Shown piece by piece: positions 8,043 through 17,203 of a DNA stretch of 64,000 nt (position 1 is the first letter of the stretch; the number at the start of each line of letters is the position of its first letter). The translations under genes and the position numbers were made by a program. The DNA lies in contig DBYS01000011.1 of assembly GCA_002310195.1 (NCBI GenBank), positions 7,515 to 71,514 on the forward strand, in the 5' to 3' direction. The DNA comes from Bacteroidales bacterium UBA1180. GTDB lineage: Bacteria; Bacteroidota; Bacteroidia; Bacteroidales; Paludibacteraceae. The notes beneath the pieces are model-generated. The model did not search any database, was not told where the DNA came from, and was given only the letters and a program-made list of their open reading frames with translations.

Positions 8043-9371
8043 ATGATAAAAGTAGGAACATTATTTAGTGGAATTGGAGCATTCGAGCATGCCCTAAAGC
8101 AGTTAAATATACTCCACAAAATATTATTCGCTTGCGACAATGGGGAAAGAGAATTACCACTAACCTATGGTAACTTGTTTGCCCTTACAGAAGGTTTAAA
8201 CGAAGATGAGTTGTACTCTTATTGTGAAGATTACATAAACAAAATTGGCGTAAGGAAAGAGCATAGAAAAATTGAGATAGACAATTTGTTTAAACTTGCT
8301 CATAAGCGAGAGACCCCGATACAAAACAAAGTCGTTGTAGAGTTCAATAAGGAGGGAAGAAAGAGCACCGTAAAACATACACTGGTTTTGACCCAAGAAC
8401 AAATTATCGCCTTGACTCCTAACATGACGATGAAGCAACGTGAGCAATATGTGAAAGCTTTATATGATACTATGCCCGAACACAATTATGTAAAGGATGC
8501 ATATTTTGCTAATTATGAAATTTCAGAGAACGAATGGCATGAAGATGTTAGATTTCTAGATGCTCTACCATTCCACAATGATATTGATATATTAATTGGA
8601 GGAAGTCCCTGTCAAAGTTTCTCTAATTACGGAAAGAAATTAGGATTAGAAGATGTTCGAGGAACTCTTTTTTATGATTATGCCCGTATCATTAAAGAGT
8701 GCCAGCCTAAAGTTTTTATCTATGAGAACGTTGAAAATGTGCTTAGAAACGACTCTGGAAAAACATGGAAAGTGATGCAGTCAGTATGGCAATCACTTGG
8801 ATATCACATTGAATGGAGTATATTAGACGCCAAAGACTATAACCATCCTCAATTGAGAAGTAGGTTATTCTTGATTGGGTTTAGAAAGGATATATATACA
8901 CATCCATATACATTTCCTGAGAAGCAAAAACTTACGCATAAAAGTACTGAATATTTAGAAAATCCACCCATCAATAACATTTATTATTTGGGTAAAAAAG
9001 GATTTGAGTGGATAACGACGCCATCTAAAAATCTTAGGCGTTCTCGAGTGAATCAAGATATTATTGGATGTGAAACTGCAAATCAACAAGATAACTGGAT
9101 TGGGGATTTTAGAGTAGAACATCCCGAGCCGAGGCATTATAAAGACGAGCGAATATATATAGGAAAATTTGATTTCAATGATGGAAAAGGACAAGTAGAC
9201 GCCGTTGGACGTAAAATGACACCACGTGAATGTTTGAATTTAATGGGTTTTGATAATACATTTAACATAGCAGTAAGTGATAGTGTAGCTTACCGCCATG
9301 CAGGAAATTCGATAGTAGTACCTGTGCTGAAGGAGATTATTAAAAGTCTACTTCCGTACATAAATAAATAA
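8043..9371 (+). CDS. DNA cytosine-C5 methyltransferase (second), with enlarged N-terminal region
   Basis: A 442-residue C5 methyltransferase: motif I FSGIGAF at residues 8-14, motif IV GGSPCQSFS with catalytic Cys190, ENV at 228-230, QLRSRLFLIGF for motif VIII, and RHAGNSIVVPVL for motif X. Between motifs I and IV there are about 175 residues instead of the usual 65-70, so roughly 110 residues are inserted, including a charged stretch around residues 50-130. It lies 4 bp before the mcrB-like gene, so it is most likely the modification subunit matched to the restriction genes. It shares little sequence with the first methyltransferase outside the motifs. Confidence 0.92.
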   Translation: MIKVGTLFSGIGAFEHALKQLNILHKILFACDNGERELPLTYGNLFALTEGLNEDELYSYCEDYINKIGVRKEHRKIEIDNLFKLAHKRETPIQNKVVVEFNKEGRKSTVKHTLVLTQEQIIALTPNMTMKQREQYVKALYDTMPEHNYVKDAYFANYEISENEWHEDVRFLDALPFHNDIDILIGGSPCQSFSNYGKKLGLEDVRGTLFYDYARIIKECQPKVFIYENVENVLRNDSGKTWKVMQSVWQSLGYHIEWSILDAKDYNHPQLRSRLFLIGFRKDIYTHPYTFPEKQKLTHKSTEYLENPPINNIYYLGKKGFEWITTPSKNLRRSRVNQDIIGCETANQQDNWIGDFRVEHPEPRHYKDERIYIGKFDFNDGKGQVDAVGRKMTPRECLNLMGFDNTFNIAVSDSVAYRHAGNSIVVPVLKEIIKSLLPYINK

Positions 9372-9375
9372 GAAT

Positions 9376-11637
9376 ATGGCAAAAATTGATGGATTTGATG
9401 GTCTTTGCAATATTGAGGAAAGACATATTTTAGGATTAGTGAGTGCGCTGAGTTTCTACGCAAAAGAAAATCTTAGCCAAGTAGCGAAAAAAAGAGGATG
9501 GGCTAAAGGAGAAATGCTACAGGCGTTAGCAGCTCCTTTACATGGCATTACCAATGAATACAAAAGAGCTTTTCATTTTGTAACTCCCTCAAAGAAGGCA
9601 ATGACTAGAACAGGCGCACCGGCAAGCCCTGCAATAGGAACATATACAACTACTATGGGATTGTCCAAAGATGAGTCTCATGACTTTGAATTGACAAGTA
9701 CGGCTACATGTATCCTTAATTATGATCTATCCATCCCATCATATGCCCTAATACTTTTATCAAAAGTAGGTGTTTACAATAGCACAAAAGAAAGAATATC
9801 AAATCTCTTAACGCTATTTTGTCAATACGCTATAGAGCACCCTAACGAGGAATTTTCCGTGCAAGACATAGACAAGATTATCGCGACTAAAGGAAATGGC
9901 GCATATATTAATTCTCGCAATGATATTGCCTTTAATGCACTTTCTATCTCTGGCTTCATCTCTCTTAACGAAAATGGTAGTTTCTCTCTTAATGAAGAAT
10001 GTCTTGAATTAGCCCAATACATAGCTGAAAATGGAGAAAGTATATCTGGTCCACAAAAAGGTGATGATGATTATATGGGTAATGTTAATAGAGGAATTTT
10101 AGAGTTGCTTACCAATGAGATGATGAATATAATTCCTCTTAGGTATAAGGACTTATTGAAAATAAAATTAGGGAATGATAGTAGTGATGATATTCAAAGT
10201 CCACAGACTTCAAGCATAAGTTCTCGCCAAGTCATCTACTATGGTGCACCGGGAACGGGTAAAAGCCATAGAATAAAACAGTTAATTGCAGACTACAAGA
10301 TTAATGAGAGTACCAATGTGTTCCGTACCACATTTCACCCTGATAGTGATTACTCTACTTTTGTTGGATGTTATAAGCCTATAAAGGAGGAACGGACTCG
10401 CACGGAAATTATCAATGGTAAAGTTTCTGTTGTGAAAAATCCGGATGGAACAGATGCTAAAGAATCCAATATCACATATACTTTTATTCCGCAGGCTTTC
10501 TTAAAAGCTTATATTAAAGCATACAACTCTTCAGATGAGTCAGTTATTTTGGTTGTCGAAGAAATCAACCGGGGCAACTGCGCCCAGATATTCGGAGATC
10601 TATTCCAGCTTTTGGATAGAAAGGAAGACGGAACATCCGAGTATCCCATCAAAGCGGACGATGATGTTCGCAGATTCTTGGAAGAAGGGAAAGACGAGGA
10701 AGGCAATGATATTCTTGTAAAAAAAGAAGGTATCGCAAACGGAGAATTGCGTTTGCCGAGGAACCTTTATATCTGGGCAACAATGAATACTTCCGATCAA
10801 TCATTGTTCCCCATTGACAGTGCTTTCAAACGTCGTTGGGAATGGAAATATATACCTATTGCCGATGCGAAGAAGAATTATGTAATTGATGTAGATGGAA
10901 ACCAATACGATTGGTGGAGTTTCTTAGAGACAATCAATCTCCTGATTGAAGATGCGACCCATTCGGAGGATAAGAAATTGGGGTATTTCTTTGCAAAAGC
11001 AGATAACAATGTCATTTCTGTAAATACCTTTGTCAGCAAAGTTATCTTCTATTTGTGGAACGATGTATTCAAAGATTACGAGAGCAATCATGAGGCGTTT
11101 TTCGATGAAAATGGTAATACGTTGACATTCCATAAATTCTTCCGTCCAGATGGGGAAGTTGACACTAATGTAGTTATCACGTTCCTGAAAAAACTGGGAG
11201 TCGACTCTTTTGAAGTAGAGAATCCTGATGAACAAGAGACAATCGGAGAACTATCGAACAATCAAAGGAAAAAGGATCACTCACGATATAGTGTAAATGG
11301 TTTTACTAATCTGAATAAAGCATTGTTAACCCGAAAAGTTCTGGAATTGTACATTAAGGATCACCCATCTAACGATGCAGCAACTATCGTTTCTTCCTGG
11401 AGCAAGTTAGGTTTGGAAAAAGCGGTTCAGCATCTACTGGAGACTGAAGATATGTATAATGAAAGGACAAAAGCATCCAAAGATCCTAACAAACGGGGTG
11501 TTCCGTTTGATTTGGGAAACGGAGAGAAAGTATATCTTTCCACGCAATTCGGTATCGGCAACATTGATCGCTTTATCGAAGCCATCAACAATGCCAACTG
11601 GAATATCAGAATTTCGAAGATGCCAGACCAAGCATGA
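9376..11637 (+). CDS. McrB-like NTPase subunit of a restriction system
   Basis: A 753-residue protein with an AAA+ GTPase core typical of McrB: Walker A GAPGTGKS at residues 290-297, Walker B-like VILVVEEINRG around 390-400, and the McrB signature MNTSDQS near 470 followed by FKRRWEW. The N-terminal 280 residues presumably bind DNA and do not obviously match the E. coli McrB 5mC-binding domain. In LlaJI-like systems the corresponding subunit cuts unmodified DNA together with a McrC-like nuclease. The stop codon overlaps the mcrC-like start by ATGA. Because two 5mC methyltransferases share the operon, a purely methylation-dependent McrBC activity would be self-toxic, which favours the LlaJI-like reading. 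Confidence 0.88.
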   Translation: MAKIDGFDGLCNIEERHILGLVSALSFYAKENLSQVAKKRGWAKGEMLQALAAPLHGITNEYKRAFHFVTPSKKAMTRTGAPASPAIGTYTTTMGLSKDESHDFELTSTATCILNYDLSIPSYALILLSKVGVYNSTKERISNLLTLFCQYAIEHPNEEFSVQDIDKIIATKGNGAYINSRNDIAFNALSISGFISLNENGSFSLNEECLELAQYIAENGESISGPQKGDDDYMGNVNRGILELLTNEMMNIIPLRYKDLLKIKLGNDSSDDIQSPQTSSISSRQVIYYGAPGTGKSHRIKQLIADYKINESTNVFRTTFHPDSDYSTFVGCYKPIKEERTRTEIINGKVSVVKNPDGTDAKESNITYTFIPQAFLKAYIKAYNSSDESVILVVEEINRGNCAQIFGDLFQLLDRKEDGTSEYPIKADDDVRRFLEEGKDEEGNDILVKKEGIANGELRLPRNLYIWATMNTSDQSLFPIDSAFKRRWEWKYIPIADAKKNYVIDVDGNQYDWWSFLETINLLIEDATHSEDKKLGYFFAKADNNVISVNTFVSKVIFYLWNDVFKDYESNHEAFFDENGNTLTFHKFFRPDGEVDTNVVITFLKKLGVDSFEVENPDEQETIGELSNNQRKKDHSRYSVNGFTNLNKALLTRKVLELYIKDHPSNDAATIVSSWSKLGLEKAVQHLLETEDMYNERTKASKDPNKRGVPFDLGNGEKVYLSTQFGIGNIDRFIEAINNANWNIRISKMPDQA

Positions 11638-13880
11638 AAATACTGATAGAGGGATATTATTACGATCCGGCATTATTGGAGAAAGAAAAAGTGTCGGACG
11701 GACTGATTGAGCACCATCGCCGCAACAAAGACGGTTATGTGTGCTACAATTATGTAGGGCATGTATATTCTCCAGAGCTACATGACTACATCTTCTTCCT
11801 TCCTAAAGTCGTACTGAAGGCGCAAACGGATGGCCAACCCGAAGAAATAGATTCTGAAAGCGAAACAGATTTTGTGTTTGGAGAGAAACCGGAAGACATA
11901 ATCTCTATTACGGACAAAAACAATAAATTGGATGCCGGGAAGCGCAATTTCATCTGCGAGTTGGCAGTCTGGATATACCGGGCTCTTATGGTATATCGGG
12001 CTACTCATCCGAACCAGAACATTTTGCTTGAGAGAAATATCGCTCAAATAGGTACACAACGGAAACGCTTGAGTAATACATTACTTGATGTGATTCTGGA
12101 ACTCATACAGTTCAACCGCGATAATCAGGACTTTGTATTGTTCGTTCTCAAAAACATCCATTCCGGATTCAATCGCGTTAATTGGAACAAAACGATTTCC
12201 CATTCTCAGGCATTCATCCAGCAGGGGATACCGGTTTATTTTAATCCTGTCAACAAGAAACGCCAAATCAATTATGACGAAGAATTGTTCATAATATATT
12301 TTTCCATACTCAACTACGTTTCCGAACATTATGGTTTCCCTGTCTATATCAATCTGGGATTCGATTTGATAACAGGCTCTAGATTCAAACATTATTTGGA
12401 TGGATATGGACAGCTCCGTTTACGACAAATCAAATATAAATATTTCTCGGACAAAGCACTCCGTTTGTGGGAATTGTGCTATGCTTTTTTTGACAAGTCA
12501 CATAATATCAATGTCAACGATGACCAAAAAGAATATCTGCTTGCGCAAAATTTCAACATTGTATTCGAAGCTATGATAGATAAATTGGTGGGTAGCAAGG
12601 ATTTGCCTTCCGATTTAACTGAGCAAAAAGACGGTAAGCGCGTTGATCACATGTACACTTACGCCGATTTGGTCTATCCAAGCTCGACACAAAAACAAGC
12701 ACAAAAAGAAATTTATTATATCGGAGACAGTAAATATTATAAGATTGGTAGTTCTGTTGGCGAAGAATCTGTTTACAAACAATATACATACGCACGGAAT
12801 GTAATACAATGGAACCTTGACTTGTTCCTTTTAGAAGATACAGACAAACAAAAAAAAGACAATCCAAAACAAATCTGGTTACGGGACGAAGCTACGGAAG
12901 GCTACAATATTATTCCTAATTTCTTTATATCTGCTTTCGTGGATGAACAACTTCGCTACGAAAAAGACAATTTGCAAAAGCGTGACACAATATTCAAGAC
13001 AAGGCAGTTTGAAAACAGACTCTTTGACAGGGACACACTGTTGATTTCCCATTATGATGTCAACTTCCTATATGTCCTGTCTTTGTACGCACGCAATCGT
13101 AGCCAACAACAAGAAGCATGGAAAAACAAAGTACGTGCCGAATTCCGTGACGCAATACAGAAAATTTTAGAAGAAAAGTACAATTTCTATGCTCTTGCGC
13201 CCAAACCATCCACCTATGCGAAAGGTTTTATTCGGGACAATCTGAAAGATTTGCTTGGAAAAATATATGCTCCTTTCGATAATACGGAAATGTATTTACT
13301 CGCTCTTGATAATACTATTCCATCAAACGATAGTGATACTTTGTTAGCCAAGATAGGGGAAGATTTCTACATGACAGATAAAGACGATTACAAAATAGGA
13401 GATGACCCGACCGAAAGCTTGGAGAAAAAGGGTTACAAACAAGGAGCCAGTATGGAAGTCAATCCAAATGACTTGGCTTTGTTTGCCGTTGCCGAAGGAC
13501 CCCGATTTGACGGAATTGTCGCACGGGTTAAGCAAATGGGAAAATTGGGAATCGCCTTACAAAATGAGGGGGCAGTATTGCATTTAGTAGAAGGTTTCAC
13601 GAGAGCGCATTATCTTGTTATTCACAACAAAAGCGATAAACAAAAAGGTTTTATGCTTGAATCTATCGGACCTTTGTTAGTGCCCGGAACTAATATCGGG
13701 GAAATTCCTACCACCAAAAAGGATGCAGATTTATATTTGGTATATAGTGTGCTTAGTGCAGATGTACATATGCCAGAATTGAACCTTTCTTTGGTTACTC
13801 GAGGAGGAAATGGCTATAATCCTCAACTGCATTTGCTCAGCGAATTGATAAAAAAGATTAATTTTACAGACAATGTCTGA
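11634..13880 (+). CDS. McrC/LlaJI-type restriction endonuclease subunit (DUF2357-like)
   Basis: A 748-residue partner of the McrB-like ATPase. A PD-(D/E)xK-type nuclease core is suggested by the acidic D in RVDHMYTYADLVYP and by YYIGDSKYYKI around residues 360-372, where D-S-K would be the catalytic pair, followed by YKQYTYARNVIQW. The first ~300 residues resemble the DUF2357 region of McrC-family proteins. A further ~250-residue C-terminal region follows the nuclease core and is unlike the short E. coli McrC. It starts within the last codon of the upstream gene and overlaps vsr by 8 bp. The cleavage site cannot be predicted. Confidence 0.82.
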   Translation: MKILIEGYYYDPALLEKEKVSDGLIEHHRRNKDGYVCYNYVGHVYSPELHDYIFFLPKVVLKAQTDGQPEEIDSESETDFVFGEKPEDIISITDKNNKLDAGKRNFICELAVWIYRALMVYRATHPNQNILLERNIAQIGTQRKRLSNTLLDVILELIQFNRDNQDFVLFVLKNIHSGFNRVNWNKTISHSQAFIQQGIPVYFNPVNKKRQINYDEELFIIYFSILNYVSEHYGFPVYINLGFDLITGSRFKHYLDGYGQLRLRQIKYKYFSDKALRLWELCYAFFDKSHNINVNDDQKEYLLAQNFNIVFEAMIDKLVGSKDLPSDLTEQKDGKRVDHMYTYADLVYPSSTQKQAQKEIYYIGDSKYYKIGSSVGEESVYKQYTYARNVIQWNLDLFLLEDTDKQKKDNPKQIWLRDEATEGYNIIPNFFISAFVDEQLRYEKDNLQKRDTIFKTRQFENRLFDRDTLLISHYDVNFLYVLSLYARNRSQQQEAWKNKVRAEFRDAIQKILEEKYNFYALAPKPSTYAKGFIRDNLKDLLGKIYAPFDNTEMYLLALDNTIPSNDSDTLLAKIGEDFYMTDKDDYKIGDDPTESLEKKGYKQGASMEVNPNDLALFAVAEGPRFDGIVARVKQMGKLGIALQNEGAVLHLVEGFTRAHYLVIHNKSDKQKGFMLESIGPLLVPGTNIGEIPTTKKDADLYLVYSVLSADVHMPELNLSLVTRGGNGYNPQLHLLSELIKKINFTDNV

Positions 13881-14310
13881 CCATCTTACACCTACCCAAC
13901 GCCACCGCTGCATGTCGAATATACGCAGCAAGGCAACCAAACCGGAAATGGCGGTAAGGAGATGGCTGTGGACACACGGATATCGCTACCGGCTGAACGT
14001 CAAGAGCGTGCCCGGCAAACCGGACATCGTAATGCGCAAGTACAGAACAGCTATCTTTGTCAATGGCTGTTTCTGGCATGGACACGAGGGGTGTAAACAA
14101 TTCGTACTACCTAAAACCAATACGGCATTCTGGCAAGCCAAAATTGACCGCAACCGCGAACGCGACCGGCAGAACGCCACTCTACTCCGCTCCAACGGTT
14201 GGCAAGTGATTACATTATGGGCATGCAGCCTGACCAAAGACAAACTCGAAAACACCATGCAACAAGTTTCAATAGCACTGAATTACAACTTTTTAAAGAT
14301 TATAAAATAG
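13873..14310 (+). CDS. vsr: Very short patch repair endonuclease Vsr
   Basis: Nicks DNA at T:G mismatches made by deamination of 5-methylcytosine. The 145-residue protein has the family hallmarks: RHRCMSNIRSKATKPE near the N-terminus, catalytic Asp51 in GKPDIVM, and FVNGCFWHGHEGC with C66, H69, H71 and C74 for catalysis and zinc binding, plus C118 near the C-terminus. Length is normal. It overlaps the mcrC-like gene by 8 bp, so its production is coupled to a restriction system with two 5mC methyltransferases; its role is presumably to suppress mutation at their target sites. Confidence 0.96.
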   Translation: MSDHLTPTQRHRCMSNIRSKATKPEMAVRRWLWTHGYRYRLNVKSVPGKPDIVMRKYRTAIFVNGCFWHGHEGCKQFVLPKTNTAFWQAKIDRNRERDRQNATLLRSNGWQVITLWACSLTKDKLENTMQQVSIALNYNFLKIIK

Positions 14311-14311
14311 T

Positions 14312-14791
14312 TTGTCCTACACCGCTACATATTCATCGCCGATGGGAATGATAGTCCTTGAGTCAGACGGAGAAGTGCTGACAAGATTGCGGTTTGTGGA
14401 GAATTCAGAGACCCAAACAAAAGCCATAAAGACCATTCCTACAATTCCTGCGGACGCCTTACCTATCTTTATGGAGGTGCGGAAATGGTTGGATGATTAT
14501 TTTGCAGGCAAGCGGCCTTGTAATGTGCCACGACTCAATCCGCCGGGTACGGAGTTCCAACACCGTGTATGGCAAAGTCTGTTTACTATTTTCTACGGCC
14601 AGACAAAGACTTATGGAGAGATTGCCCGGATGGTTGGTTGCAAGTCTGCACGTGCAGTCGGGCAAGCTATAGGGCGCAATCCTATTGCATTAATCATCCC
14701 TTGTCACAGAGTAATTGGAGCAAACGGCTCTTTAGGCGGCTATGCCTATGGTCTCGACCGCAAGAAACAATTATTAGAACTGGAGAAATAA
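14312..14791 (+). CDS. ogt: Methylated-DNA--protein-cysteine methyltransferase
   Basis: Suicide repair enzyme removing alkyl groups from O6-guanine or O4-thymine. The active-site motif is PCHRVIGANGSLGGYAYG with Cys131, and the HTH region YGEIARMVGCKSARAVGQA precedes it. The start is a TTG one base after the vsr stop; translating from there gives the conserved N-terminal strand SYTATYSSPMG, which the next ATG (14342) would delete, so TTG is preferred. Its place between vsr and a Mug-like glycosylase groups three DNA base-damage repair activities behind one restriction-modification system. Confidence 0.93.
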   Translation: MSYTATYSSPMGMIVLESDGEVLTRLRFVENSETQTKAIKTIPTIPADALPIFMEVRKWLDDYFAGKRPCNVPRLNPPGTEFQHRVWQSLFTIFYGQTKTYGEIARMVGCKSARAVGQAIGRNPIALIIPCHRVIGANGSLGGYAYGLDRKKQLLELEK

Positions 14792-14792
14792 A

Positions 14793-15383
14793 ATGCCTGC
14801 AACACCCAAAATAGAGTGTCACCCGCTGCAACCGTTTCTGCCGGAGAATGCACGAGTACTGATGCTCGGCAGTTTTCCGCCACCTAAAGAGCGGTGGTGT
14901 ATGGATTTCTTCTACCCTAACCCACAGAACGATATGTGGCGGATTATGGGACAAGTCTTCTTCGAAAACAAACAGCATTTTGTGGGGGGCAAAGTGTTCA
15001 ACCGTGAGGAAATAGTCTCTTTCTGCCGGAAGCAAGGCATTGCCATCTTTGACACAGCGCAAGCCGTTAGACGCTTGCAAGGCAACGCGGCCGACGAACA
15101 TCTGGAAATTGTTGAACAGACGGATATAGCAGCCATCCTGCAACAAATCCCGCAATGCCATAACATCTGCTGCACCGGCGGCAAAGCCGCAGAGACTTTA
15201 GCAGAGATACTATATACCGCTACACCCAAAGTAAGCGACTACGTAGAAACCGCCTTCGCCGGCAGAACTATCCGTTTCTGGCGAATGCCTTCCTCCTCCC
15301 GCGCTTATCCGTTGTCATTCGACAAGAAGGCAGCAGCCTACCAACGGATGTTCAACGAACTGCCAAAGAAAACAATCGAATAA
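14793..15383 (+). CDS. Mug/UDG-superfamily DNA glycosylase
   Basis: A 196-residue protein of the uracil-DNA glycosylase superfamily, subgroup with GSFPPPKERW (residues 26-35) and NPQNDMWRIMG (43-53), ending with MPSSSRAY. Members excise mismatched or deaminated bases such as uracil, thymine opposite G or hypoxanthine; the exact substrate is not determinable here. The start is 1 bp after the ogt stop. Next to vsr and 5mC methyltransferases, a G:T or G:U role is the natural inference. It could alternatively act mainly on hypoxanthine. Confidence 0.85.
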   Translation: MPATPKIECHPLQPFLPENARVLMLGSFPPPKERWCMDFFYPNPQNDMWRIMGQVFFENKQHFVGGKVFNREEIVSFCRKQGIAIFDTAQAVRRLQGNAADEHLEIVEQTDIAAILQQIPQCHNICCTGGKAAETLAEILYTATPKVSDYVETAFAGRTIRFWRMPSSSRAYPLSFDKKAAAYQRMFNELPKKTIE

Positions 15384-15390
15384 AAACACC

Positions 15391-15702
15391 ATGATTACTA
15401 TCCAACACACTGAAACAGAACGAAACGGTCTCTTCGTGGCATGGATGAGAGCCTCAGAAGAAGGTGCATGTACCGAACCGGTGCAAGTCGGCGAAATGAC
15501 GTACCAACGCCCTACACTGCAACGGATGATTATCAACCATACGCGCGTTTTTGATGGTTTTGAGGGACGCGGCATCGCGCGTCAAATGGTTCTTGCCGCT
15601 GTCGACTTTGCCCGCGCCAACAACCGCCAAATCGTTCCTGTCTGCTCCTACGCCCGCTCCCTCCTCACCCGCACAGACGAATACAAGGACATACTTGCGT
15701 AA
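15391..15702 (+). CDS. Small GNAT acetyltransferase (YjdJ/Acetyltransf_CG type)
   Basis: A 103-residue protein matching the compact GCN5-related family: central NHTRVFDGFEGRGIARQMV with the acetyl-CoA-binding R-G-x-G-x-A loop, then AAVDFARANNRQIVPVCSYA. The usual C-terminal HPEY segment is replaced by LLTRTDEYKDIL, still with the conserved tyrosine. The acceptor is unknown. It is the last gene of the 15-kb unit, 7 bp after the glycosylase gene, and a strong terminator follows 45 bp later. Confidence 0.85.
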   Translation: MITIQHTETERNGLFVAWMRASEEGACTEPVQVGEMTYQRPTLQRMIINHTRVFDGFEGRGIARQMVLAAVDFARANNRQIVPVCSYARSLLTRTDEYKDILA

Positions 15703-15747
15703 AGAGAGTAGCATACACAAAGATAAGAACAGGTAGAAGCGCACACA

Positions 15748-15789
15748 AAAGAAAGAACCTCTGAAATTCGTCTTGGGGGTTCTTTCTTT
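15748..15789 (+). terminator. Rho-independent-type terminator of the defence/repair operon
   Basis: Twelve-base perfect arms AAAGAAAGAACC (15748-15759) and GGTTCTTTCTTT (15778-15789) bracket an 18-base loop, and the right arm ends in T-rich sequence. Confidence 0.8.
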
Positions 15790-15947
15790 GTATAGCATGT
15801 CCGGCAATGCAAGCAGTAAACTGACCCCATACTATAAAGAAATTTTGCGGAGCAAAGACAAAGCCGTGAGCGAAGCGTAATAATCGACAGAGCGTAGCGG
15901 CGGAGAACACCTTATTAAAAGGGGAAAGAAAAAAATCGTTAAAAAAA
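15790..15947. other. Intergenic stretch without a supported gene
   Basis: Contains short GAGCGAAGCG / GAGCGTAGCG type repeats at about 15868-15902, and no reading frame or RNA that I can support, before the sigma-factor promoter. Confidence 0.5.
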
Positions 15948-15979
15948 TTAGCATATCTCGAAAAAATATTGTACCTTTG
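15948..15979 (+). promoter_or_regulatory. Promoter of the ECF sigma operon
   Basis: A -33-like TTAG at 15948-15951 and a -7 TACCTTTG at 15972-15979 are 20 bp apart. The leader to the start codon at 16065 is about 80 bases. Confidence 0.7.
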
Positions 15980-16064
15980 TGCAGTTTTTCGGAAAAAATG
16001 AAGTTCTGTTGTAAGATTTAGGCGGGAAAATCGTATTACATATAGGAAGCCCTCTAAAAAGAAC

Positions 16065-16550
16065 ATGACGCACGAGCAGTTTACGCAAATATATTTGCCG
16101 TTGAGCGGAAAGATGTATGCACTGGCATACAACCTGCTGCGTAACCGCGAAGAAGCGCGGGACTGCGTGCAAGATGTGTATGCGGAACTATGGAACAGAC
16201 GTGACACCATAGAGCCGGGCAAACCTCCGCTTCCGCTTGTTTTGACCATGGTGCGGAACAACAGTCTCGACCGACTCAAGTCACGGTGTACGCAAGCAGA
16301 TGACGAAACCCTTGAGACGCTCTTAGACCACAGCACCGTAAATCAGATAAATGCAGCAAGTGACCTCAACGCAGTTATGCAACTGATTGACCAACTGCCT
16401 CCCGACCAACAAAAAGTGCTTCGGTTGCGCACCATAGACGGATTGGAAATAGAACAAATACAAGAACTGACGCATTTCAGCAGAGAAAACATTTATACTT
16501 TGCTATCAAGAGCAAGAAAATCATTAAAAGAACTGACCGCAAAGTTATGA
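16065..16550 (+). CDS. ECF-type RNA polymerase sigma-70 factor
   Basis: A 161-residue sigma factor with only regions 2 and 4. Region 2 (about residues 8-75) contains LAYNLLRNREEARDCVQDVYAELW; region 4 (about 105-155) contains LPPDQQKVLRLRTIDGLEI and the HTH around FSRENIYTLLSRARKSLKE. It overlaps the next gene by ATGA, which encodes a membrane protein likely to be its anti-sigma partner, and a DUF4252 gene follows. This sigma / membrane protein / DUF4252 order is common in Bacteroidales. The signal it answers is unknown. Confidence 0.92.
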   Translation: MTHEQFTQIYLPLSGKMYALAYNLLRNREEARDCVQDVYAELWNRRDTIEPGKPPLPLVLTMVRNNSLDRLKSRCTQADDETLETLLDHSTVNQINAASDLNAVMQLIDQLPPDQQKVLRLRTIDGLEIEQIQELTHFSRENIYTLLSRARKSLKELTAKL

Positions 16551-17191
16551 CATACAACATGACCATAGAACAAATTAAATCGCTTCTCTCTCGTTTCTAT
16601 GAGGGACAAACGACGCCGGATGAAGAACGGCTGCTGGCTGATTTCTTCAACATGAGCAAAGCTCACGTTGCCAGTCTTGGCGGCGACGAGTCGGGTGAGC
16701 AAGCTCACACTCGCCTTGCACAAGACTTCCATCGTGAGGATGTGCCGGAAGAGTTGCAAGAAGACAAGCAACTATTCCTTATGCTTGCGCAGATCTCCGA
16801 CCAAGAAATGCCGACTGACATTGCCGAAGAAATAACCGCTTTTGTAAACAACCTCGGGCAGATGGAGAAAAAGCCGAATTTGTCAGATTCGAAGCAACGC
16901 AAAGGAATCATCTACCGCTTAAAAACACCGCCGAAGATGTTTTACCGCGTAGCGGCGACAGTGGCGATTCTGGTTGCGATAGGTGGCGGAATAATCGCCT
17001 ACCAAAGACAAACCGATCCATTCCGCGATACATGTAAAACGCCGGAAGAAGCTGCGCAAGAAATCCTGTACGCTGATGAGATAGTCAACCGTTCATTTGC
17101 ATCTTTCCGCCAATCTACCGGCGTTGCATCGATGCAAGTAAACGCAATGACTGAGACAATCAGTAAAGTAAACCGATATATCAACTATTAA
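16547..17191 (+). CDS. Putative anti-sigma factor, single-pass membrane protein
   Basis: A 214-residue protein with an acidic cytoplasmic N-terminal half (IKSLLSRFYEGQTTPDEERLL), one transmembrane segment around residues 126-145 (VAATVAILVAIGGGIIAYQ) and a short outer part with a CKTPEEAAQEILYADEI region. The start at 16547 is chosen because it overlaps the sigma stop by ATGA; an ATG at 16559 is also possible. Position and topology indicate that it holds the sigma factor at the membrane; no anti-sigma motif is decisive. Confidence 0.75.
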   Translation: MTYNMTIEQIKSLLSRFYEGQTTPDEERLLADFFNMSKAHVASLGGDESGEQAHTRLAQDFHREDVPEELQEDKQLFLMLAQISDQEMPTDIAEEITAFVNNLGQMEKKPNLSDSKQRKGIIYRLKTPPKMFYRVAATVAILVAIGGGIIAYQRQTDPFRDTCKTPEEAAQEILYADEIVNRSFASFRQSTGVASMQVNAMTETISKVNRYINY

Positions 17192-17203
17192 AATCTATAA
17201 ATA

